From assembly GCA_945861275.1 (NCBI GenBank), contig CAMATZ010000043.1, positions 1 to 50,860 on the forward strand: a DNA stretch of 50,860 nucleotides, written 5' to 3'. The position numbers and the translations under genes are program-made. The notes beneath the pieces were generated by a model. That model was not told where the DNA came from. It did not search any database and was given only the letters and a program-made list of their open reading frames with translations. Position 1 is the first letter of the stretch. The number at the start of each line of letters is the position of its first letter. Origin of the DNA: Bordetella parapertussis. GTDB lineage: Bacteria > Pseudomonadota > Gammaproteobacteria > Burkholderiales > SG8-41. Positions 41,996-50,705 of this stretch are shown in pieces.

Positions 41996-43009
41996 CTACT
42001 GAACGCTGATGCCGGCTTCCTTTGCAACCTTGCGCCACTTGGCGATGTCAGCGGCAATTCTTCTGCGGAATTCGTCCGGTGTCGCACTTAAGGGGTCGCT
42101 CGCCTGCAGGGTAAACCACTTCACGCTCTCCGCCTCGCGCACGATAGAGCCGATTTCGGCGTTGATTTTAGTCACCACGTCACGCGGCATGCCCGCGGGA
42201 CCGAGCATACCCCACCAGATGCTCGCTTCGTAGCCGGACACGCCCGCTTCGGCGATGGTCGGCACATCCGGCAGGGCGGCGGTGCGTTTGGCGCTGCCGA
42301 CACCGAGGATTTTCAGCCTGCCGGAACGCACGTGCGGCAGCACCGGCGTCAGCGTATTGAACAGCACCGGGACATGGCCCGCCATGACATCGGTGATCGC
42401 CGGCGCGCCCCCTTTATAGGCGACGTGTACCATTTTCACGCCGGCCATCATATTGAACAATTCGCCTGCGAATTGGGTGACGCCGCCTGCGCTGGAAGAC
42501 GCGTAGTTCAGGTGTCCCGGTTTGGCTTGCGCAAGCGCGATCAGCTCTTTCAGGGAATTCATCTGCAGCCCCGGAAAAGTCGCGATCATCACTGCACCGG
42601 TACCCAGCAGCGCAATCGGCGCAAACGATTTCAGCGGATCGTAAGGCAGCTTCTTGTGCGTCGCCGGCGTCATGGTGAAGGTGGTGGACACAATCAGCAA
42701 GGTGTAGCCGTCCGGCACTGCGTTGGCGGCAAGGTGCGTGCCGATGATGGCGTCTGCGCCCGCGCGGTTATCGATCACGATCTGCTGGCCCAAGCGTGCT
42801 GTAAGCTTCTGTCCGATGTAACGTCCAACGATGTCATTACTGCCACCCGGCGGAAACGGCACTATGAGGCGCAGCGGTTTTGTGGGGTACGAGGGCGTGT
42901 CTTGCGCACGACTTTCTGAAGGTGATAGTAGCGTTGCGATGACGCCTGCGAGTACGATCAGCGACATCACTCTGCCACAGTTCCGCAACCCGATCTGTTT
43001 CATGCGCAT
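41996..43009 (-). CDS. Bug-family periplasmic substrate-binding protein
   Basis: This 337-residue receptor has a signal peptide (MSLIVLAGVIATLLSPSESRAQ), then PLRLIVPFPPGGSNDIVGR, QQIVIDNRAGADAIIGTHLA and VHVAYKGGAPAITDVMAGHV. No TctA/TctB is near. GGAG is 7 nt before the ATG. It lies 26 bp after another Bug gene and before a carboxymuconolactone decarboxylase-like gene, all leftward. Probable ligand: a dicarboxylate or aromatic acid. Confidence 0.92.
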   Translation of the reverse strand: MRMKQIGLRNCGRVMSLIVLAGVIATLLSPSESRAQDTPSYPTKPLRLIVPFPPGGSNDIVGRYIGQKLTARLGQQIVIDNRAGADAIIGTHLAANAVPDGYTLLIVSTTFTMTPATHKKLPYDPLKSFAPIALLGTGAVMIATFPGLQMNSLKELIALAQAKPGHLNYASSSAGGVTQFAGELFNMMAGVKMVHVAYKGGAPAITDVMAGHVPVLFNTLTPVLPHVRSGRLKILGVGSAKRTAALPDVPTIAEAGVSGYEASIWWGMLGPAGMPRDVVTKINAEIGSIVREAESVKWFTLQASDPLSATPDEFRRRIAADIAKWRKVAKEAGISVQ

Positions 43010-43035
43010 GCCTACTCTCCGCTTTTCCCGGCAAG

Positions 43036-44025
43036 TTATTCCGGTTTGATGCCGGCGAACTTTACCAGCTTCGCGTTCTGCGCCAGCTCGCGCCGGATGA
43101 AAGCAGCAAATTGCTCGGGTGTGTTGGTCTGCGTTTCGAGGCCCTGCTTGAAGTACGCCGCCTTCATCTCGGGCGTGTTCGCAACCCTGACGATGGCGGC
43201 GTTCAGCCGCGCGATAAGGTCTTTCGGCACTGCTGCCGGCGCCAACACACCGTTCCAGCCGGAACGCTCGTAGCCGGTCAACCCAGCCTCGTTGAGCGTC
43301 GGCAATGCAGGCAACTGTGATGCGCGCTTTGCGCTGCTGACCGCAAGCGCCCTGAGCCGTTGGGTTGCGATGAAGGGCATTGCGCCGGTTACGCTGGGAA
43401 AGCCGATATCGAGTTCACCCGACACCACCGCCGTCGCCGCTTCCGCCGCCCCCCTGAACGGCACGTGCAGCATTTTTATGTCCGCCATCATCTTGAACAG
43501 CTCGGCGGCAAAGTGCACCGAACTGCCGACGCCGGGCGAGCTGAACGCGAGCTTGTCCGGCTGCGAGCGCGCCAGCGCAATCAGCCCTTTGACGTCATGC
43601 ACCGGCACCGACGGGTGCACGGTCAGCGCGAACGAGGTGATCACCACCAGCGACACCGGCGCGAAATCACGCTCGACATCATAGGGCAGCCTGGCACGCA
43701 ATGCCGGCAAAATAGCGGTGGAGCCCGCCGCATACAGCAGGGTATAGCCGTCGGCGGGCGACCTGGCGACGGCTTCATCGGCAATCGCACCGCCGGCGCC
43801 CGGCCGGTTTTCCACCACCACATTCTGGCCCAGGTGCTCCGACAGTTTGTGCGCCAGCAGGCGCGCCGAAACGTCACCGGCGCCGCCCGCAGTGTAGCCA
43901 AATAGCAGCCGTAGCGGCTTCGCCGGGAATACCGGTCCCGAGCCAGTCACAGGGGTTTGTGCCAGCGCGAATTCGGCCCCGAAACCGTAGTGTGCAATTA
44001 GTACGACAAGGGTCAATCGCTTCAC
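43036..44025 (-). CDS. Bug-family periplasmic substrate-binding protein, GTG start
   Basis: This 329-residue receptor starts at GTG 44025 with GGAG 8 nt upstream. A longer frame to 44115 has no support and would read into the divergent promoter. It has a signal peptide (LTLVVLIAHYGFGAEFALAQ), then PLRLLFGYTAGGAGDVSARL, NVVVENRPGAGGAIADEAVA and HVPFRGAAEAATAVVSGEL. It is the first gene of the leftward operon facing away from the second carboxymuconolactone decarboxylase-like gene (44114), with an 88-bp divergent promoter region between. Confidence 0.9.
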   Translation of the reverse strand: MKRLTLVVLIAHYGFGAEFALAQTPVTGSGPVFPAKPLRLLFGYTAGGAGDVSARLLAHKLSEHLGQNVVVENRPGAGGAIADEAVARSPADGYTLLYAAGSTAILPALRARLPYDVERDFAPVSLVVITSFALTVHPSVPVHDVKGLIALARSQPDKLAFSSPGVGSSVHFAAELFKMMADIKMLHVPFRGAAEAATAVVSGELDIGFPSVTGAMPFIATQRLRALAVSSAKRASQLPALPTLNEAGLTGYERSGWNGVLAPAAVPKDLIARLNAAIVRVANTPEMKAAYFKQGLETQTNTPEQFAAFIRRELAQNAKLVKFAGIKPE

Positions 44026-44113
44026 GCTGTCTGCTCCCGTGGCTGGTACATTTTCATTGCGCCCGAATGCACAGGGCATTCTATAATGGATGAAACCCCA
44101 ACTGGAGACAAAC

Positions 44114-44671
44114 ATGGCGCGCGTACCGTATGTAGAGCGGGATGAGATGAATGCCGAGGGACAGGAGATTTACGATCGTATCCGCCGCGACCGCAACGCG
44201 GACAAGGTGGGCCTGCAATTCCGTGCTTTGCTGAATAGCCCGCAAGCCGCGGGTTACCTGACCTCGATGGGCGCGGTGCTGCGATTCAAGAGCGCGCTGC
44301 CGGAAAACCTCAAGGAATTCGCCATTACCGTGCTCGCCCGTGAGTGGAACTCCGACATCGAGTGGACGGCGCACGCGGCCCTGGCCGCGAAGGTGGGGGT
44401 CAGCGCCGCATCCCTCGAAGCCATACGTACGGGAGGTACCGGGCTAGCGCTGGCAGCACTGAGCGCTGACGAACAACTCGTCACCCGTTTCGTGCATCAA
44501 TTGCTGCGCGATAAAAACGTGACCGACGAAGTTTTTGCCGCCGCCCAAAAATTATTGGGAACCCAGGGTGTGGTCGATCTCACGCTCACCTGCGGTTATT
44601 ACAGTGCGATCAACATCGCGCAAATCGCACTCAAGCCGGAGATGGATCCGGGAAAGGCCTCGACCTTGTAA
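44114..44671 (+). CDS. Carboxymuconolactone decarboxylase (AhpD-like) family protein, second copy
   Basis: This 185-residue helical protein has ENLKEFAITVLAREWNSDIE then WTAHAALAAKVGVS, the CMD family core with His but no CxxC, and VVDLTLTCGYYSAINIAQIA. It is a diverged paralogue of 41404-41961. GGAG lies 6 nt before the ATG at 44114. It starts the rightward operon with a Bug receptor (13 bp gap) and a cupin (32 bp gap). Its position mirrors that of the leftward set. Confidence 0.86.
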   Translation: MARVPYVERDEMNAEGQEIYDRIRRDRNADKVGLQFRALLNSPQAAGYLTSMGAVLRFKSALPENLKEFAITVLAREWNSDIEWTAHAALAAKVGVSAASLEAIRTGGTGLALAALSADEQLVTRFVHQLLRDKNVTDEVFAAAQKLLGTQGVVDLTLTCGYYSAINIAQIALKPEMDPGKASTL

Positions 44672-44684
44672 GGTGCTGCCGAAC

Positions 44685-45662
44685 ATGAAAATTCGCTGCG
44701 GCGCAACCGCGGTGGCGGTTGTCATCGCGGCGCTGGCGGGTCCCCGCGTAGTGCTGGCCCAAGCCTACCCGGCCAAGCCGGTACGTTATATCGTTCCATT
44801 TCCCGCCGGCGCTTCGCCCGATATCGTGGGCCGTTTACTCGCCGACCGCCTCGGCCGCTTATGGGGCCAGCAGGTGGTAGTGGACAATCGCTCCGGCGCG
44901 GGCGGCACCATCGGTGCCGCGATCAGCGCTCGCGCGGCGCCCGACGGCTACACCCTGTTTCAATGCAATATCGCTTCAAACGCGATCGCCGCATCGCTGT
45001 ATGCGAAGCTGCCCTACGATCCGCAACGCGATTTCGCGCCCATTTCGCGCATCGGCACCACCGCCAGCGTGCTGATCGTGCATCCCTCCATGCCAGCCAC
45101 TTCGATCGCGGAATTCATCGCCTACGCCAAGGCGCACCCCGGCAAGGTGAGCTACGGTTCGTCAGCCGCCGGCACTTCGCCGCAACTGGCGATGGAATTA
45201 TTCAAAACCCTGACACGCACCGACATCGTGCATATTGCGTACAAGGGCGCCCCACAGGCGATTGCCGACCTGATCGGCGGACAGGTGCCGGCCGCCATTT
45301 CCAACATACCCGCGTTGCTGCCGCCGCTACAGAGCGGCCGCGCACGCGCGCTGGCGGTGACGAGCCTGAAGCGCGCATCGCAATTGCCGGCGGTGCCGAC
45401 GATGGACGAGTCGGGCCTGAAGGGCTACGAAGTGACGTCGTGGTACGGCTTGTGCGCGCCTACCGGTACGCCGGCGCCGGTGCTGGCGAAGGTGCATGCG
45501 GACCTCAGTAAAGTGTTGCTGGCGCCGGACGTGCAGCAACGCATGACCGAAATGGTGATCGACGCCGCGCCCACCAGCCGCGAAGACTTCGCGGCATTCA
45601 TCCGCGCGGAAACCCGGCGCTGGGCACAGGTGGTGAAGGAGGCCGGACTCGCGCTGCAGTAA
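44685..45662 (+). CDS. Bug-family periplasmic substrate-binding protein
   Basis: This 325-residue receptor has a signal peptide (ATAVAVVIAALAGPRVVLAQ), then VRYIVPFPAGASPDIVGRLL, QVVVDNRSGAGGTIGAAISA and HIAYKGAPQAIADLIGGQV. The ATG at 44685 lies 13 bp after the CMD-like gene; the longer frame from 44535 overlaps that gene and is rejected. AAGG is ~10 nt upstream. It is probably co-transcribed with the CMD-like gene and the cupin. Confidence 0.92.
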   Translation: MKIRCGATAVAVVIAALAGPRVVLAQAYPAKPVRYIVPFPAGASPDIVGRLLADRLGRLWGQQVVVDNRSGAGGTIGAAISARAAPDGYTLFQCNIASNAIAASLYAKLPYDPQRDFAPISRIGTTASVLIVHPSMPATSIAEFIAYAKAHPGKVSYGSSAAGTSPQLAMELFKTLTRTDIVHIAYKGAPQAIADLIGGQVPAAISNIPALLPPLQSGRARALAVTSLKRASQLPAVPTMDESGLKGYEVTSWYGLCAPTGTPAPVLAKVHADLSKVLLAPDVQQRMTEMVIDAAPTSREDFAAFIRAETRRWAQVVKEAGLALQ

Positions 45663-45694
45663 TTTGCTCGGCGGTTTGGTTCGCGGGAGACCCT

Positions 45695-46318
45695 GTGCGG
45701 ATTCGCGCCGACAAGGACACCATCGCCACGTTGTCCTATTATTCACCCACCGCCACCGACCGCAGTCAGGAACACATTGTGAACAAACCGCTAACGCAAT
45801 CCATAACCGATTCCCAGCGCATTGCGTACCAAAAGCCGCAGCCGCGTGACATGCGCCCCGACCTGGTGGTCCACGACGCAATGGGCCAGCACGACCCACG
45901 CCTGTGGGTGCCGCTGTCGGAGCACATCGCCGTGCGCCCGTTGCAATTTAATGTCACGCTGGGCCAGTACACCCACGTCATGCGCGTCACCAAGGCGGGC
46001 GTGATCGCGCGCCACCGCCACGCGGGTGCAGTACACGCGTGGGTGTTCAAGGGCCGCTGGCTGTATTTGGAGCACGATTGGGTCGCCGAGGAAGGCAGTT
46101 ACATCTTCGAGCCGCCGGGCGAGACGCACACGCTGGTGGTGCCCGAGGGCTGCACCAAGATGGTGACCCTGTTTCAGGTGACCGGCAGCCTGATGTATGT
46201 CGACCCGCAGGGGGTCTCAACCGGATACGACGATGTGTTCACGCGCCTCGACAAGGCCCGCGCGCACTACGCGGCGGTGGGCCTGGGCGAAAATTATGTC
46301 GAGCAGTTCATACGCTGA
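45695..46318 (+). CDS. Cupin dioxygenase-like protein (2,4'-dihydroxyacetophenone dioxygenase family)
   Basis: This 207-residue frame from GTG 45695 (GGGAG 5 nt upstream) has an alternative GTG at 45779 (AGGA upstream) giving 179 residues. The cupin motif is clear: GVIARHRHAGAVHAWVFKGR then EEGSYIFEPPGETHTLVV, with the three His and Glu of a mononuclear iron site. The whole protein resembles DAD, which cleaves 2,4'-dihydroxyacetophenone. It is third in the CMD-Bug-cupin operon, which fits catabolism of an aromatic acid or ketone taken up by the Bug receptor. Confidence 0.82.
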   Translation: MRIRADKDTIATLSYYSPTATDRSQEHIVNKPLTQSITDSQRIAYQKPQPRDMRPDLVVHDAMGQHDPRLWVPLSEHIAVRPLQFNVTLGQYTHVMRVTKAGVIARHRHAGAVHAWVFKGRWLYLEHDWVAEEGSYIFEPPGETHTLVVPEGCTKMVTLFQVTGSLMYVDPQGVSTGYDDVFTRLDKARAHYAAVGLGENYVEQFIR

Positions 46319-46471
46319 GCGGCAGAGTCCATCATTCGCGGGCGCGGGGCTGCGGGGGATTCGCTCTATCCAAGCATGCGCTAGGCTAAATCCGGGCCGG
46401 CTATTCCCTATTGTGGCCACTTGGTTCATAATGATTTACAGCTAGCTTTTCCATCGTCGGGAGGGGGAAAA

Positions 46472-46693
46472 ATGTCTACTTCGTGGATACTCAATATCGT
46501 TGGTCTACTCGCGATTACAGTCGGCACTCTCCTGATCTTGTTGTACTTGTGGAAAAGTCCAAAGACTGCCGAGGAATGGCTGCAGTCAGAGGGAAAGCGC
46601 GACTACGCAAAGCACAGACGCTGTTTGATCGTGGGTGTGGGGCTCGTCACTGCCTGGCTTGCGGTCCATTATTTGGCGCTCATTCTGGCGTAG
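46472..46693 (+). CDS. Small two-helix membrane protein
   Basis: This 73-residue protein has hydrophobic segments at residues ~5-26 (ILNIVGLLAITVGTLLILLY) and ~50-70 (LIVGVGLVTAWLAVHYLALI). They flank a charged loop (KSPKTAEEWLQSEGKRDYAK). GGGAGGGGG lies upstream of the ATG at 46472. No family is recognised. It is an isolated gene between the cupin operon and the CoA-transferase. Confidence 0.7.
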   Translation: MSTSWILNIVGLLAITVGTLLILLYLWKSPKTAEEWLQSEGKRDYAKHRRCLIVGVGLVTAWLAVHYLALILA

Positions 46694-46946
46694 CGCGTCG
46701 CGACAGATTCAGACCGAGTTCTCGGTTTGCCGGAGTTCATGGTGGTGCCGCTGCGCTAGCAAAATCCAGCATTGCGATGGTATCTTCCGATAGGACGCAA
46801 GCGGTGTAAGCTGCCTTGCCGTTGTTTTGGGGAGGACAACGCGCAACGCAGGTCTCGCGTGTGCGCCGATCCGGCACTTGCCGGCGCCGGATGAGCACAT
46901 CGCACCGAAACAGACCCCAACCGATTCCATTGAAGGGATAGTTACC

Positions 46947-49538
46947 ATGGCAGCACAGAACGAACATTCCGCTTCCGGCCCTGCATCGCTCGCCGGCATT
47001 CGCGTCATTGAGTTCGCCGACGAAAAGGCCGAGTACTGCGGTCTGACACTGGCCGGGCTGGGCGCTGACGTGATCAAAGTGGAGCCTCCCGGGGGCAGTC
47101 CGACGCGCCGCATCGGGCCTTTTTATCAGGACAAAGCCGATACCAACGGCTCGCTGTTCTTCTGGCAGTACAACCGCGGCAAACGCTCGATCGAACTTGA
47201 TCTGAAGCAGGAAAAAGACCACGCCAAATTTCGTGAGTTGATCGCTGGCGCCGATGTCCTGCTGGAATCCTCGCCCAAAGGGGAACTCGACGCTTATGGA
47301 TTGAGCGCAGACACGCTCAGAAAATCATTTCCCACGCTGATTCACGCGCGCGTCACACCCTTCGGTGACAACGGCCCGTGGGCCGGGTTCAAGGCCTCGG
47401 ACCTGATCCACCTTGCGCTCGGCGGGGTGATGATGAACTGTGGCTACGATCCCGCACCCGATGGCAAATATGATCTGCCGCCGATTGCGCCGCAGATGTG
47501 GCACGCCTATCACATCGCCGGTGAGCAACTCAGCATGACGATCCTCGCCGCGCTGCTGTATCGCTTTCGCACTGGCAAAGGCCAGCAGGTGTCGTGCGCG
47601 ATCCACGAGGCGGTGGCGAAATCCACCGAAGTCGATCTCATGTCATGGGTCATGCGCCGTGTGATTGTGTCGCGCCAGACCTGCCGTCATGCGCGTGAGG
47701 GCGTTTCGCCCAATCCCTCGATCGCGCACACCAAGGATGGGCGTTGGGTGATGGCGAACCTCGGCAACCGGCCCGACGACGGCGAGCGGCTGATCAAGTT
47801 GATCGCGAAGCACGGCATGGATGCCGGCTTCAGCGCTGAAAATGCCGCCCCGGCCAGGGGCGGCCGTTTTATCCCCGGCACCGGCCCGGTGACAGCAAAA
47901 CGCGACGAGGGCATGGAAGCGGTGCAGCGTTTTGTGCGCGCATTCACCTATGAGAATGTGCCCTGGCGCGAGGCGCAGGAGGCGGGCTTGCTGTGCGCGC
48001 CGCTGCGCAAGCCGCACGAGAACGCCGTCGATGAGCACTGGCTGGTGCGCAAGAGCGTCACTGATGTGGAGCATCCCGAGTTGGGCAAATCGTTCCGCTA
48101 CGCCACCAGCAAGTGGATCAGCACGGCTAACAAATGGGTGGTGGGCCGCCGCGCGCCCTTGTTGAATGAAGACGCAGCGACTGTGATGGCGCCGATCAAG
48201 CGTGCGCATCCGGTGATCAGCCCTAGCGCGCGGGTGGACCCCAAAGAGCCGCCGTCCAAGCGCGGCAAGCCGTTTCCGCTGCACGGCATACGCATTGTCG
48301 ATTTCACCTGGTTTCTGGCTTCGGCCGGCGGCACCCGCTTTTTGAGCGCGTTCGGTGCGGAGAGCATCAAGATCGAACTGAAAAGTCATCCGGATACGCG
48401 CCTCGCCGCAATGGCGCCGGTGGGCGGGCGCGAAGCGCGCGACAAGGCTACTGCGCCGCTGCCCGGTGTCACTGATGTGAACATGGGTGGGCAATTCAAC
48501 AACAAGAATCCGGGCAAGCGCGGCATTTCTCTCAACGTGCGCCATCCCCAGGGCCTTGCGATTGCCAAGCGTCTGGTGGCGATGTCGGACATCGTCGCGG
48601 AGGGTTTCTCGCCGGGCGTGCTCGACAACTGGGGACTGGGCTACAGTGATTTGTGCAAGATCAAGCCCGACATCATCTACGTGCAGCAGTCGGGCATGGG
48701 CGCGCAGGGCACCTACGGCCGCTTTCGTACCGTGGGCCCCATCGCCAATGCGTTCGCTGGCTTGTCCGAGATGTCCGGGCTGCCCGAGCCGGCGATGCCG
48801 GCGGGCTGGGGTTATTCGTATCTCGACTGGATGGGCGCCTACAGCTTTGCGCTCGCCATGCTGAGCGCATTGTTCCATCGCGACCGCACCGGGCAGGGGC
48901 AGTGGATCGATGCTTCGCAGACCGAGGTAGGCCTCTTCATCAACGGGCCGGCGATTCTCGACTGGTCGGCCAACGGGCGTATCTGGACACGCACCGGCAA
49001 TCGCTCGCCGTACAAGCCGGCAGCGCCGCACGGCGCCTATCCGTGTGCCGGCGACGATCGCTGGATCGCGATTGCGTGCTTTAACGAAGCCGAGTGGTGT
49101 GCGCTGACCGAGGTTGCCGGGCATCCCGAGTGGACGCGTGACGCGCGGTTCAAGGATCTCGCGTCACGCATGGCCAATCTGGACGCGCTCGACAAACTCA
49201 TCGGCAGCTGGACCAAAACGCAGGAACCGTATGCGGCGATGCACGCGCTGCAAAAATCCAGCGTGCCCGCGGGCGTGTGTCAGCACGCGGGAGACCGCTG
49301 CGATAACGATCCGCAACTGAAGACACTCGAATGGCTGACCGAAGTCACCGGCACCAAGATCGGCCGCTGGCCGATTGCTGAAGTGCCGATCAAAATGAGC
49401 GAGAGTCCTGCCTACATCGGCGGACGCCTTGACCGCGGCGCCCCGTGCTACGGCGAGGACAACAACTACGTGTTCGGCGAACTGCTGGGGTTTTCAGCGC
49501 AGGAGATCGAGGCGATGGCGGCAGAGGGCGTGATTTAA
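46947..49538 (+). CDS. Tandem CaiB/BaiF (class III) CoA-transferase fusion
   Basis: This 863-residue protein consists of two CaiB/BaiF domains: residues ~15-420 and ~455-860, each starting with a G(I)RV(I)EF/IRIVDFTWFLA segment. In class III CoA-transferases a single Asp forms the acyl and CoA intermediates. Aligning each half to the D-x4-G...LAAL motif gives Asp627 in the C-terminal half (SYLDWMGAYSFALAMLSAL), but Tyr188 at the same place in the N-terminal half (AYHIAGEQLSMTILAAL). So the first half is probably a structural, inactive copy. The natural dimer is interlocked, and a fusion may replace a homodimer. Start at 46947 chosen over 46827 by the body alignment; Shine-Dalgarno is weak (AAGGGA). 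The stop is within the flank of a MITE-like element. Confidence 0.88.
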   Translation: MAAQNEHSASGPASLAGIRVIEFADEKAEYCGLTLAGLGADVIKVEPPGGSPTRRIGPFYQDKADTNGSLFFWQYNRGKRSIELDLKQEKDHAKFRELIAGADVLLESSPKGELDAYGLSADTLRKSFPTLIHARVTPFGDNGPWAGFKASDLIHLALGGVMMNCGYDPAPDGKYDLPPIAPQMWHAYHIAGEQLSMTILAALLYRFRTGKGQQVSCAIHEAVAKSTEVDLMSWVMRRVIVSRQTCRHAREGVSPNPSIAHTKDGRWVMANLGNRPDDGERLIKLIAKHGMDAGFSAENAAPARGGRFIPGTGPVTAKRDEGMEAVQRFVRAFTYENVPWREAQEAGLLCAPLRKPHENAVDEHWLVRKSVTDVEHPELGKSFRYATSKWISTANKWVVGRRAPLLNEDAATVMAPIKRAHPVISPSARVDPKEPPSKRGKPFPLHGIRIVDFTWFLASAGGTRFLSAFGAESIKIELKSHPDTRLAAMAPVGGREARDKATAPLPGVTDVNMGGQFNNKNPGKRGISLNVRHPQGLAIAKRLVAMSDIVAEGFSPGVLDNWGLGYSDLCKIKPDIIYVQQSGMGAQGTYGRFRTVGPIANAFAGLSEMSGLPEPAMPAGWGYSYLDWMGAYSFALAMLSALFHRDRTGQGQWIDASQTEVGLFINGPAILDWSANGRIWTRTGNRSPYKPAAPHGAYPCAGDDRWIAIACFNEAEWCALTEVAGHPEWTRDARFKDLASRMANLDALDKLIGSWTKTQEPYAAMHALQKSSVPAGVCQHAGDRCDNDPQLKTLEWLTEVTGTKIGRWPIAEVPIKMSESPAYIGGRLDRGAPCYGEDNNYVFGELLGFSAQEIEAMAAEGVI

Positions 49539-49773
49539 CCTAGAAACGGTAGTTGGACGGGGTGGAGCGCGCGGTTATGGTGGTGCAGGGCAAGGCGCAA
49601 TGACGCGGAATGGTTGTTCCATTCCAAGGAGTTGCAACGCCGCCATGCGCCGCCAGAACCGCGCGATCCGCCCCGTAGCGCTCTCACCAAGCGGGTGCTC
49701 GTTGATAGCATGAAAAACTATAAGGCCATCAAGAGGTTGGTAGCTTGGTAAGCGGTCAACTGCCGTTTCTAGG
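49539..49773. mobile_element. MITE-like 235-bp element
   Basis: Terminal inverted repeats of 17 bp (CCTAGAAACGGTAGTTG at 49539-49555 and its complement, one mismatch, at 49757-49773) are flanked on both sides by TTTAA (49534-49538 and 49774-49778), consistent with a target duplication of TTAA or TTTAA. The interior has no full transposase; a minus-strand frame reading LDGLIVFHAINEHPLGESAT is open but unrecognised. The TAA stop of the CoA-transferase is part of the left TTTAA. Confidence 0.68.
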
Positions 49774-49789
49774 TTTAAGCTGAATCCGC

Positions 49790-50101
49790 TTAGCCGGCGG
49801 GCGCCAGCACATGCACTACGCGGCCGGCGAGCATGTCCTTGACCTTGGCCGCGTAGGCGGCCATATGCGGCGCGGCGGCGTGCGCCTTGAGCGCGGCAAC
49901 GTCGCGCCATTTTTCGATGACCACAAAAGTGTCGGCGCCGAACTTGGTCTGGAAGCTGCCCAGTCCTTCGGCATCGATGGCGGGACCGTACTCAATACAG
50001 CCGTCTTCCGCGATTACCGCGGGAATGTTGGCGCGAAACGCTTGCAGCACGCTGTCACGCATGCCGGGCTTGGTGGTGAGGATGGCTACGACGTGGATCA
50101 T
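49790..50101 (-). CDS. Antibiotic biosynthesis monooxygenase (ABM) domain protein
   Basis: This 103-residue protein is of ABM/quinol-monooxygenase type: IHVVAILTTKPGMRDSVLQA, DGCIEYGPAID then FVVIEKWRDVAALKAHAAAP, followed by HMAAYAAKVKDML. The small ferredoxin-like fold acts in cofactor-free oxygenation or isomerisation of quinones in some members. The start at 50101 has AGGAG 7 nt upstream. The longer frame to 50404 adds residues without sense and is rejected. It is a single gene, next to the MITE-like element. Confidence 0.88.
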   Translation of the reverse strand: MIHVVAILTTKPGMRDSVLQAFRANIPAVIAEDGCIEYGPAIDAEGLGSFQTKFGADTFVVIEKWRDVAALKAHAAAPHMAAYAAKVKDMLAGRVVHVLAPAG

Positions 50102-50496
50102 GGTGTTTCTCCTGTGAAATCCGCAGCAGGCTGCAATTGTCTTAAAGGGTTGAATGCGGCAGCCAGCGCCGCACGTGCGAATAAGGCCTTGATTTAAAAA
50201 CCAGTAATTTGGAGTGTGTGGGAAGATACCATCGAAAATGCCATCAGGCCAGCCGGCTTGCGTTTGCAGAAGAAAGCCGCGCAATTGGTACTGCAACAGG
50301 CCGCGGTGTTGCGCGTGAAGGGGCTGACCTGATACTGCTCGCGCGGGAGAAAAAAGCCGGTATGTGACGGGCGACAGTATTATGTGCGCGGGCGGGAAGT
50401 ACATGTAACGTTGGCTATTCAGCGAACCAACCTACCTCAGCAGATTTAAAATCACGTAGGACAGCAGCCACCTTGCCGCTGTCGGTGGGGCGCCTC
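50102..50496. other. Stretch without a supportable gene
   Basis: About 395 bp with no full coding frame I recognise. A short open + segment near 50218-50332 ending TGA reads like a gene remnant (RLQKKAAQLVLQQAAVL), but it has no start or family. The promoter of the ABM gene should be near 50102-50160. Confidence 0.45.
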
Positions 50497-50705
50497 TCAG
50501 AACGGTTCGCAACTGGCCTGGGCGCCGATCCGGAAGTTAAAGTCGCGCAGATCCCGCCCAGCCTGTCCGCCCAGATGTCCTCCGCGGAAGCTGATCGTAT
50601 CTCCGCTGACGGAGAAGGTCCCCGCGTTACCGCCGTCGAGATTGGTGAACCGGTTGCCGGGAAGGACCTTGAAGCCGAGACCGGCCAGGATGCGACCGCC
50701 CGACC
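50497..50705 (-). pseudogene. C-terminal part of a secreted hypothetical protein, cut by an IS
   Basis: A minus-strand frame ending at TGA 50497-50499 reads GGRILAGLGFKVLPGNRFTN, followed by a Gly/Asp-rich part (GGNAGTFSVSGDTISFRGGH) and ends RIGAQASCEPF. The residue pattern fits small secreted proteins in which a C-terminal FRxGGHL...CEP(F/Y) tail recurs, but no function is known to me. Protein-like sequence is lost at about 50705, where the IS end begins (GAGGCTGTGTGAAAACG). The 5' part presumably lies beyond the IS outside the window. Confidence 0.5.

Noticed and set aside
47643-49124. 493-codon minus frame opposite the CoA-transferase
   Set aside because: Shadow frame from biased codon use. 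No family resemblance, and the + strand gene is complete and conserved.
50102-50404. N-terminal extension of the ABM protein
   Set aside because: A well-placed Shine-Dalgarno supports the Met at 50101, and the ~100 extra residues have no family similarity.
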